NCBI GenBank assembly: GCA_039621445.1
Contig: CP154955.1
Coordinates: 17,216,691 to 17,280,690, forward strand
Direction of reading: 5' to 3'
Length of the DNA stretch: 64,000 bases
Source of the DNA: Euglena gracilis
Lineage: Eukaryota; Euglenida; Euglenophyceae; Euglenales
Shown here piece after piece: positions 35,115 to 43,436 of this stretch (position 1 is the stretch's first letter; each line of letters opens with the position of its first letter). A program made the position numbers and the translations under genes. Below the pieces are notes generated by a model. It searched no databases. It saw only the letters and a list, made by a program, of their open reading frames with translations, and was not told where the DNA came from.

Positions 35115-35340
35115 ATGCATTCGAATGAGGAGGTCCCGAACTGGGATGCCTTCCCGTACGCCGCACGCTGCACCTGCTATCGTGGGGCGCCGGACGATTC
35201 GGCGGAGTACCACCCGTGGGGGACCCGTTGGATGGATGATGACCCCCGTGAGTCGTACTCCCCGGCGGCGTCGTACCGGAGGCCCGAACCGATCCCTTAC
35301 TGCTACGTCCCTCGCCTCAGCTACTGGGAGGAGCTGCTGA
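35115..35340 (+). CDS. Exon of the unrecognised gene (or its 5' exon)
   Basis: ATG at 35115, GC-rich codons: MHSNEEVPNWDAFPYAARC, TCYRGAPDDSAEYHPWGTRW, MDDDPRESYSPAASYRRPEP, IPYCYVPRLSYWEELLSEG. A strong-looking GTGAGT at 35248 is inside the frame and coding quality continues past it, so it is probably not used. The end is near 35340, perhaps at a GC donor. The frame runs on to a stop at 35393. Family unknown. Confidence 0.55.
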
Positions 35341-38300
35341 GCGAGGGGGCACTCACCCAAGGCTTGCCCTCAAAAGGGACAAGGATTTGTTGAAGGTTGT
35401 CGAAGGGGAATGGGGGTTTGAGCATTCTAGTGTTTTAGAGGCTGGAGACGTGACACCAACTTTTCATGATGGGGAAGGCAAGGTCACTCCTGTTTTGTTC
35501 TGATTCAAAGTTCTGTCGACTTGATAGCCTTTGGTTGGGCTCCCTTTTGGAGTACTTCTCCTGTCTAAAATGAAACCCAGGGTCTGAAGCCGAAATTCTC
35601 AGTTTTTCTGGGGTTCTCACGGCGATGCATCCCCCTTTACCTGACAGTCAAGTCTTCCCTGCGACATATACCGTGACAGCTACTATGGTCCGTGGAGCAA
35701 GGCAGAACCTTGTACAGCTTGCATTTGTCTCTCCTGCATGCATCATTTCCTACTGATGTTATGTAAACTTTCCAGGGTTTATAAGGAACATACCCACTGA
35801 GGGCAGCCAGAAGGCAGTTTCATTGGTGCAAAGCAGGTTTCCTTTTAAAAAGGAAGTTAAAAATATTTAGTAGCAATCACTCACAGTTTATTTTCTCAAG
35901 AGACCTGAACAAAAAAGTGTCTTGGAACATTTGGAAAATCTGGTCAGAACATCGGAGACAGGCACAGAGTGCAACACTGGATTGTGCAAAAATTACAACA
36001 TCAAGATCTGGAAACATTTTTTGTCCGATTTAGTGCAAATTGTTCCAAAAAAGACGTTATCGTTTTCTTTCGGTTTTCACACAAAAGAAATCAATAAATG
36101 TTTTTTGCTTTGTGAGTCACAGAACGCGTTTACCTGTAATTCCAGCATGAGGGACAGCTCTCTAGGCTCAAAGCTAGAAACAAAACAATCAAGAAAATTT
36201 TGGTGTCTGCCAAAGAGAATCTTCACAGTCTGGGAGGTTCTGGAGTGAAATAAATGCGCCTTTTTTGCGCATTACTATGGGGGCTGCTTCCTCGGACCCC
36301 GAGCCTCTGGCCACATTCCTGACCCGGTGCGCGTATACGACTTCGAGGCGGAGGAGGCCACGGGTGGGTCCCCCGCAACTGTTTAAGAATTCATGTGCCG
36401 TGTGGCTGGCGGGCTCATAAAGAGCATGGAGACTTTCCCCCAGAGTCAGAGCTGTGCACATCCCTTTCCAACAAAGGGATCATTATGGGGGTCGTTCCGG
36501 TGACACGCATGGCGCTGCCGAACCCCTTCTCAAGGCCCGGCGGGTCCATCTCTCCCAGGAACGGGGATGGGGGCCACCGGTGAAGGGGCCGAAGGCGCCG
36601 AAAATTTTAACAAAAGTGGCCGAAATTCAAGTGATTTTTTTGGGCCATTTTTGGCCGAGTGGCCAAAATGACCCCCCCCCCCCCAGGTTGCTTTCCAAAA
36701 CAGTGACTGACTGGCGATTGAAGAAGTAACGCCCCCCGTCCGGAAAGCAATGGTATGGTTGGGGACGGGATGGTATTCTGGGAATGGGGGGGCAAGCGAT
36801 GGGACGCCGCTGTGTTGCTGAGCCGGGAGCGACTGGCTCGCCTGTCCGACCAGCCCCAGCCCAACGATTACCTCCGGCGGCGTCCTGTGGGGTTCTGGGT
36901 GTTGCAGCGCCATGACAATTTCACAGTTGCATGGGCTACCCATTTTTCACAGCAGTGCCACCACCCGTGGTCTATGGCCATCAGAGCCTCCCAGACCTCA
37001 TCAGAAGTACTCGAGGCAGCTGTACAACGACCAGTATGGCTCCCCCCACACAGGGCCCAGTCTCTCCATCCTCTGAGACAGTGGGCCCGGCTCAATGACA
37101 TGGGAAGGGGGGGGGACTTGGTGGGTCAACCCGACCCAGCCGACCCAGTCGGTTGACGTCAAGGTCAACCTACCCTTGGATCTCCTTGCATGAGCTGAAA
37201 AAGACAAACATAGATGAAGGAGAGAGTATTGTTTCTGTGGAGTGTGGCCAAGGGCTGAGAAAATCCCCTTGGGCGGGTGACCCACCAACACCCTATCAGT
37301 CATGTATTGATGCCTGGGATCCCCAGTGAGCACCATGACCATTTGGCACGATAGTTGCCCGTCTCCGTTCAAGGGATTTGGCAATATCAGCCTTTTCAAA
37401 CCTTGAGGGTTCAGAAACCCCCCAAATGTAATTTCCCTCTGTTTTGTTTTAATGGTTTGTTCAGGTTGCCTTTCAGATCCTGCGCAGGTAAAGCCCACCA
37501 AACTTGGCCCCTCGTCGTTGATTTTTATAATCTTTTTTTTGTCTGGAGAGAATCATTGTGACTGACGATACCGGTTCAAAAGTTTGCAGAGCCCCCCCCC
37601 CCCAGTTTTTTTTGCCATTTCTCGTTTTCCGGGGACTGGTGGAAGGTCAGCATTTTTTTTTTTGGCAGACAAAGACATTCAAAAGGACTGAAAGGGCGAA
37701 TTTCAAAGGAAAAGCCTGCATTATTTGTCGACACCCCCCAAGAGACCCCATCAGTACTGAATGGAGGGGGATGGAGGGGTGGGCTGGGTCACAAGGGTGG
37801 GCGCAGGGAAGGGGTCTCAAGGAGGCCACAGGGGGCAGAGCACTCTTTCCACTTGACCAACGCTGGCAAGCAGAAGTCAAATCACTCGAGTAAGCTGAAA
37901 GGAAGTGGAGGTCGGCGACCCCTCCATTGACAGGGTCATAGGGTTATGGGTAGATAATGCGGGAATCAAATGATAATCAGCCTCCAAGCCAAAACTCGTC
38001 CCAAGGTCGTTGGGTGCTGTGCTGTGACACAGTGTCTTGCCTGAGAAAGGTAGCTCCTAGGGATAATTTAATTTTTAGGCTCCTTGGTTTTTTTTGAAAT
38101 GAGCTTTTGCAAATCATCACCATGCTTTTTTTTTTACCGACCGGCGCTATAGGGTACCTGCCCCTAGCAGGCACACCCCCCGGGGGGGTAGGGTCCGGGG
38201 GGGGGAACCAGAAAATTCTCATTGAAAATGGCCTTTTCCGGGCCCCCGGCGCCTTTGGTGCCGGGGTCGGAGGGGGGTGCCTGCTATGGGCAGGCACCCA

Positions 38301-39354
38301 CCAAAAACCCGACCCCCCGGGGGGGTTGGATGGGGTGCTCTAGGGTGCCTGCCCCTGGCACCCACCCACCCCCCGTGGGGGTCGGCACTTCACTAAAAAG
38401 AAAGCCCGATCATTACCAAACTTGCTGAGCTTTTGGCGCTTGCTACATTTCTGAAGAAAGATCATCATTGCCATCGGCCTCAGAAATCAAATCATTTTGT
38501 TATTTCTCAGAATTACAAATCCACACCGATTTTTTTTGATGATGTTTCCGATATGCGTCGGGTTCCAGTGAGCGTTTGCTGTCCCGCCCGTTTGTCTGCC
38601 TCATCCTGAGGCACGGGCCCTGCCTCCACACCACAGCCAGGCGGAAGTCCCCATCCCACCACTCTGCCGCCTCGCACTCCACACGCGCCTCCTCCCGGCG
38701 ACCGTCCACCTACGAGCCGTACGCCGAGGCCAACCCCTCCTCCTGGCTGAGGGGCACGCAAAACCCACCCGCCCTGCCGTACCTCGTCGGGTACACCGGG
38801 CCCCGTCTCCCACGCCCCACCCGAAGCCAAGCAGTCTGTTGCTTTTCCCCTGGTCTCTGTCTCTTTTGCTTGTGCTCAGGACCTTCTCCAATTACCTGGA
38901 CCTCTGGCTGGCTCCTCTCGTCCCTCTGGGGTCCCTCTTGTCGAGACAGTCTGGACTGGTATTTCACCCCGCTTTCATATATCCGGGCAAATTGTTCTCC
39001 TGAACAGGGCTCCCACACCACAACCATCCAAATAACACAACGGTTGGGGAATTTGGGGGGGTGGATGGAACATTCGGCTGGGCTTTGCCCCGTCTTTCTG
39101 GCCCCCGTCTGCTATCTCCTCCCGCATCGCTCGCGGGACCCCCGACGGACCATCGCGTACCCTGCCGGGGCGGCCACTGTGCCCCAGGCTGGTCCTCCCC
39201 GATACCTTGTCCCCTCCGTGTACCGCATCCCCATGAGGCCGCCCAGTCCTTCTCCTCCAACGGTGCTCCGCATTCACCGTCCATTTAAACCCACGCACAC
39301 ACCCATGCCTGCCCGCCCGCATGCACACATGCATCCACGCACCCACTCACACAT

Positions 39355-39414
<60 letters not shown>

Positions 39415-39795
39415 CCACGCACGCACGCACGCACGCACGCACGCACACACGCACGCACGCACGCACGCACGCACACACACCAGGGGTTTTTTTAGTCGTG
39501 GACCCCCGGGGGGCAGGGGGGGGTAGGGGGGGTGGGTCCGGCCGACCCCCCCCCCTCCTTGGGGGGGTCCCCCCGGAGGGGGGTGGGATATACTTTTCAG
39601 CGCCGAAGGCGCCGAAAAAGTGCTATTTTTAGCACTTTCCGCGATTTTCGGCCATTTTTTTGTGGGTCCCCCGGGACCCCCCCGGGGGCCCCCCCAGGGG
39701 GTGGGGGGGACCCCCCCTCCCCCCCCGGCCTTAAAAAAACCCGTGACACGCACACACACACACACACACACACACCCACCCACGCACCCACACAC

Positions 39796-39863
<68 letters not shown>

Positions 39864-39918
39864 ACGCACCCGTACACGTACACGTACACGTACACGTACA
39901 CGTACACGTACACGTACA

Positions 39919-39949
<31 letters not shown>

Positions 39950-40507
39950 CCGCCCGCCCGCACGCACGCACACACGCACGCACGCACGCACGCAGGCACG
40001 CACGCACGCACGCACGCACGCACACACGCCGCACGCACGCACGCACGCACACACGCACACACACCAGGGGTTTTTTTTAGTCGTGGACCCTGGGGGGGAG
40101 GGGGGGGTAGGGTGGGTGGGTCCGGCCGAGCCCCCCCCCCCCCCCCCCGGGGGGGCCCCCCGGGGGGGGGGGGGGTACAATTTTCGGCGCCGAAGGCGCT
40201 GAAAAAGTGCTATTTTTAGCACTTTCCGCGATTTTCGGCTTTTTTTTTGTGGGTCCCCCGGGACTTCCCCCCCCCCCCCGGGGCCCCCACGGGGTGGGTG
40301 GGGGGGACCCCCCCCTCCCGGTCTTAAAAAAACCCCTGACGCACCCACACACACACACACACACGCACACGCACACACACGCGCGCGCGCACACGCACAC
40401 ACACACATCACACCCAAACGCACGCCGACTCCCCGCACACTCCCACTCACACACACACGCACCCGTACACGTACATGTACACGTACACGTACACGTACAC
40501 ACACACA

Positions 40508-40566
<59 letters not shown>

Positions 40567-41361
40567 GCGCGCGCACGCACACGGGCTTCAAGGCTATTCA
40601 CTAAGCACAGTTCTTCCTTATTGCATCCTTAGTGCATTACTGATTGCACACTTGCTTCCTTAGCACATTACTAATTGAGATCCATATCCACGCCCGTTGA
40701 ACTACCCCTGGCCAACTGGGGTGTGGCAAGCCAAAGTCTCAGCCAGAAGCTGGAAAAGGCAGTAAACGGCCCATGGAACGTTTGCGGTGGCAGTTCAAAA
40801 CCCCCCCAAAACAAGCAATCGGCATGCAGCGGAATAGAGCTGCCGGCGGGGTACTTCGGCTGGCCCTCCGTGGCTCGGCCCAGGGTAAACACCTACACGT
40901 GGGGCGTGACTGCCAACCAGGCCGTCCTTGCCCTCTCGTTACCCCAGCAGCACGCCGCAATCTCTCACCAAGCAAAGCCTGTATTTGGAGGTCAATGCAT
41001 CACTGCCGGTTCCTGCCCCCCCCAGCCCCCGGGAAACTGTCACCTGACAGGTTGGCCGGTATCGGGGACCCTGACAACTTCCTATACTGACAGGTTGGCC
41101 GGTGATGGGTGGACCAGGCCTAGCCTGCGTTGGGCCAGGCAGGCACTATTTCACAATAACGAGAATTTTTTTTTGACCCTCCCCCATTCTGGGATGTTGT
41201 GGATATGAGGGATCTCGAAGCCAGTGCCAGCTCCCCACCCAAGCACAGAAGGGGGGGCACGACACGGCCTGCTCCCCAACGCAGCCCGCGCCAGCCACAG
41301 GACCCCTGTCTCCGGGCTGCGCACTCGGTTCAACGACTACCTGGCCGCCCTTGTGGATTGA
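35115..41361 (+). CDS. Unrecognised multi-exon gene, Pro/Tyr/Arg-rich protein (ciliary inner-protein-like?)
   Basis: I do not recognise this gene with confidence. GC-rich, protein-like segments lie in order on the + strand: 35115-35340 (NWDAFPYAARCTCYRG..YYWEELLSEG-like), about 36285-36363 (IPDPVRVYDFEAEE), 36797-36891 (AAVLLSRERLARLSDQPQ), 36953-37060 (HQKYSRQLYNDQYGSPHTGP), 38637-38830 (YEPYAEANPSSWLRGTQNPP then ALPYLVGYTGPRLPRP), about 39110-39290 (GPPRYLVPSVYRIPMRPP), 40830-40884 (IELPAGYFGWPSVARPR) and a last exon to TGA 41359-41361 (LRTRFNDYLAALVD). The protein is soluble-looking, with repeated G-Y-x-G and Y/P/R-rich turns. 'P-x-x-x-GYTG-x-x-P' recalls the motif of FAM166/CIMIP2 axonemal proteins. 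That link is only a hint. The start codon and several joins are not fixed, and more than one gene could be present. Confidence 0.45.
36285..36363 (+). CDS. Candidate exon, unrecognised
   Basis: One frame reads GPRASGHIPDPVRVYDFEAE then EAT and ends at acgg|gtgggt. Another frame starts with ATG (MGAASSDPEPLATFLTRCAY). No clear AG acceptor precedes the first frame, so the choice is open. Confidence 0.35.
36797..36891 (+). CDS. Candidate exon, unrecognised
   Basis: Reads RWDAAVLLSRERLARLSDQP then QPNDYLRRRPVG. The donor gtggg|gttctg and the acceptor catttttcacag at 36952 define a 61-nt intron that keeps the frame into KYSRQLYNDQYG. Confidence 0.5.
36953..37060 (+). CDS. Candidate exon, unrecognised
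   Basis: In phase with 36891 it reads SATTRGLWPSEPPRPHQKYS then RQLYNDQYGSPHTGP. A stop follows at about 37078 unless a donor is used before it. An alternative frame without the intron is also open to 37156. Confidence 0.4.
38126..38400 (-). repeat. Foldback element (family C), copy 3, inverted
   Basis: Reverse orientation of the 8437 and 16386 copies: 'taccgaccggcgctataggg', 'cattgaaaatggccttttcc', hairpin CGGCGCC-TTT-GGTGCCG at 38247-38263 (one G-T pair), 'ctgctatgggcaggcaccc'. Confidence 0.8.
38637..38830 (+). CDS. Candidate exon with GYTG motif
   Basis: Acceptor cacaccacag. Reads RRKSPSHHSAASHSTRASSR, RPSTYEPYAEANPSSWLRGT and QNPPALPYLVGYTGPRLPRP. The C-terminal part resembles the 'P-G-Y-T-G-x-x-P' motif of DUF2475/CIMIP2-type proteins, at a level I would not rely on alone. 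Confidence 0.5.
39110..39290 (+). CDS. Candidate exon, unrecognised
   Basis: GC-rich: RSRDPRRTIAYPAGAATVPQ then AGPPRYLVPSVYRIPMRPPS. A second frame is also open. It ends where the ACGC microsatellite begins, so the donor is presumably near 39280. Confidence 0.35.
39480..39744 (+). mobile_element. Foldback element (family F), copy 2
   Basis: Ends 'caggggtttttttagtcgtg' and 'ggccttaaaaaaacccgtg'. The centre is a GCGCC-GAA-GGCGC hairpin at 39600-39615, then 'gtgctatttttagcac' and 'ttccgcgattttcggcc', then 'gtgggtcccccggga'. The flanking DNA on both sides is ACGCACAC-type repeat, so a target duplication would be hidden. Confidence 0.88.
40067..40338 (+). mobile_element. Foldback element (family F), copy 3
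   Basis: Very similar to 39480-39744: same ends, the hairpin GGCGCC-GAA-GGCGCT at 40185-40201 (one G-T pair), 'gtgctatttttagcac', 'gtgggtcccccggga' and the end 'cttaaaaaaacccctgacgc'. C and G runs differ in length. Confidence 0.9.
40830..40884 (+). CDS. Candidate exon, unrecognised
   Basis: Acceptor ggcatgcag, donor ccagg|gtaaac (good consensus). Reads GIELPAGYFGWPSVARPR. Confidence 0.45.
41030..41108 (+). repeat. Element M, short copy
   Basis: Contains 'gggaaactgtcacctgacag', 'gttggccggtatcgggg' and 'accctgacaacttcc', which match units of 51535-51860. Confidence 0.65.
41285..41361 (+). CDS. Last exon of the unrecognised gene
   Basis: Acceptor caacgcag (or cacag 16 nt later). Reads ARASHRTPVSGLRTRFNDYL then AALVD and TGA. 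Codon use is strongly GC-ending, and the DNA after the stop changes composition at once. Confidence 0.5.
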
Positions 41362-42045
41362 ATGTGGAGCCATGACCAGGGAATGAAGACCGTTTCTTTC
41401 CGGGGGAGCAGAGTGTAAGTCAGTGTATGTTATGTGTTTTATGTGTGTTACTTTGGATGCTACATATGGTCGTCACTTTTGGTTTATTAATTCGCCTCAC
41501 GTCATGTTTGATGCCCCAGTTGGCTTTGATATGAGCAACTTTTTCAACAAATCACTACGCGCGTCAGGGGTCTGCCCCATTTTCCACGCGGGTTCGTGAG
41601 GTCGGTCCCGTTCCCTGGGCTACTGTCTCTGCTTGGGTTCGTCCCTCGCAAACCTCGCAAACCACGCCATCCCTCTGACAGCTGCGATTGGCCGGGACGT
41701 GCCAGCGGATGTCGACGGACGCTTCTGTCTGCTGGTCCCCGACCAACCCCTCCTCCCCCTCCCCCTGCGCAATCTCTGTTCGGGTGCAGTAGCTCGTCTG
41801 CCGCATTCCATCCGTTGCCGTTGGCCCCAGAGGGCTCCATCCATCACCAACTCATCACTGTCATCGTCATCTGCAGTGTCTTTGTTGGCACATTGTGCAC
41901 CTTAGGGCCCAAGCTTTGTTTTTGCAGAAACCATTTTTGTCAATTCTTGCAGCTTTTCGCCAGAACGGTTGGCGAAAAACTTTTTTTTTGCTAATTTTAT
42001 TTCAATTTTTATTTGGAAATGAAATGGTGATCGTATATGGATATA
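41362..42045. other. Intergenic, GC-rich island at 41590-41830
   Basis: The island is open in two + frames (one reads RDVPADVDGRFCLLVPDQPL) and one - frame. It could be a 5' exon of the eIF2B alpha gene or unrelated. I see no decisive motif. Confidence 0.3.
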
Positions 42046-42164
42046 TACCTCCTCCCACAAGTGCGCGGGGTGGGGATGAGATGGTGAACTGCCAGAGATA
42101 CACACTGACAATTTCAACCTAAAGGCCCGAAAAAGAGTTTTCTGTAAAGCATCAAGTCCCAACT

Positions 42165-42345
42165 TTTAGCCAGGGCGATCTATAAGGGGCGGGATTCCAG
42201 TTTTCGTTGAGGACCGCCCTTGGACCTAAGGCTTGGGCCCAAGGGACAGCCAACGGCCGATCTGGGGTTCAAATCGGGGATCGAATAATAAGTCGAAAAA
42301 CACAATTTTTTGATGTGTTGGGTGGTTGGCTGATGGTGCAAGAAT
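42165..42345 (+). repeat. Dispersed repeat Q, copy 2
   Basis: Shares 'gaggaccgcccttggacc', 'taaggcttggg', 'gatctggggttcaaatcggg' and 'ttttttgatgtgttgggtgg' with 1310-1500. Confidence 0.55.
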
Positions 42346-42559
42346 GCCAGAAATCACCCACCCTCCAACATCGACCCTAATAAATAATAAACACAGCGAA
42401 CAAAAAAAGCTTATGCACCCCCTCTAGCTGCCGAAACTACAGCCCTGACAAGAACCCCCCCCCCCCCCCAGAAAAAGCCAAGAAGCCTGAAAAGATTATT
42501 TGACTCCAGCACTCCTGACTCAAAAGCCAAATGGTATAAAAAATCCTGTCCCAGCCATA

Positions 42560-42858
42560 CAATCACTTAGTCACTGTCCCAGCCCCCCCCCCCCCGGGTG
42601 GGTGACTGGTTTTTTTTTCAGAGTGATTGACTGGTTTTTGGCCCGGACTCCCTCCCCCCTGGGGGGGGGGGGTCGGCAAAAAAACCACAAATGTGACCCG
42701 GCGCCGAAGGCGCCGGAAAATTTTTGGCCTTTTTTTCATGTTTTTGGGGGTGGTGACTGACTGGCTTCCCGAAAAAAAAAAAGTGACCGACTGGTTTTTC
42801 GAAAAGTGGAGTGACCCCCCCCCCCGGGTCGGTAAAAATTGTATGGTCCCAGCCCAAA
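42560..42858 (+). repeat. Foldback element (family E), copy 2
   Basis: Runs from 'caatcacttagtcactg' to 'ggtcggtaaaaattgtatgg'. Contains 'gattgactggtttttggccc', C and G runs, the hairpin CCGGCGCC-GAA-GGCGCCGG at 42697-42715, and a second 'gtgactgactggc' half. Confidence 0.88.
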
Positions 42859-43099
42859 ATGGTCATATTTTGGCAAACATGGCACCACTCACCACCACGA
42901 AAACTTCTTGTACTTGAAGTGATGGCTTCCCCCAGGAAAGAGAGAGAGAGAGTTGGTATTTCAACCACGACCAGCAGCTCCGACTGTTTCGTGTTTTTTT
43001 TTGTCCCCACAGTATAGTGTGCCTGCTATAGGTGGGCACCTGAAGACCAGGAGGCACCCCCCCCCCCCCCCCAGAGCTGACCGGGAATCCCGGCAACTT

Positions 43100-43215
43100 A
43101 ATAAGTGGTGGGGTCCGACCCCCCTTCCGTATTTTGCCAGTTTTTTTTTGAGTCAAGCTTTTCTTTCAGCCCTAAAGGCGCGAAGGAATTTTCCTTGGTG
43201 GTTGCCCCCCCCCCC
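43100..43215 (+). repeat. Foldback element (family O), copy 3
   Basis: Has 'gggtccgacccccc', 'ccgtattttgccag', 'cctaaaggcgcgaagg' and 'aattttccttggtggttgcc'. It lies about 110 bp upstream of eIF2B alpha exon 1. Confidence 0.6.
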
Positions 43216-43327
43216 CCACCCCCGGACAAAGGGTGGACCCCCCCCCTCCACCAGGTCCTCCGGGGCAGCCCTGCCCCCACCAACGACCAGGAAGAACGGC
43301 CCGTGTCCTTCTGTGCCAGGGCCCAGA

Positions 43328-43436
43328 ATGATCCAAAGCTGGGAGCAGTTCCGGCGGCGGGTGGACCAGAACAAGCAGGCGTCCCTGGCGGTGGTGGCCG
43401 TGGACATGCTGACGGAGTGCCTGCGCGAGTCCCAGG
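43328..43436 (+). CDS. EIF2B1: eIF2B alpha exon 1
   Basis: ATG at 43328, MIQSWEQFRRRVDQNKQASL then AVVAVDMLTECLRESQ, the N-terminal helices of the subunit. Donor cccagg|gtgcgt, phase 1. A possible acceptor (ctgtgccag) 10 nt upstream leaves open that this is an internal exon. Confidence 0.85.

Larger units (their letters stand above)
39295..40590. repeat. ACGC/AC microsatellite complex split by two family F elements
   Basis: Simple repeats at 39295-39480, 39745-40065 and 40340-40585 (acgc, ac, and a gtacac block at 39868-39918 and 40467-40500). Two family F elements interrupt them, so the original array was probably continuous and over 700 bp. Reading frames in it (THAR, CVRAC) are artefacts. 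Confidence 0.95.

Noticed and set aside
35246-35254. Perfect-looking donor GTGAGT within the exon starting at 35115
   Set aside because: The same frame continues with equally GC-rich, protein-like codons for about 90 more bases, so using it would discard likely coding sequence; kept as an alternative only.
39274-40601. Large Cys/Val/Arg or Thr/His/Ala frames in the ACGC region
   Set aside because: Microsatellite and family F element sequence; no coding evidence.
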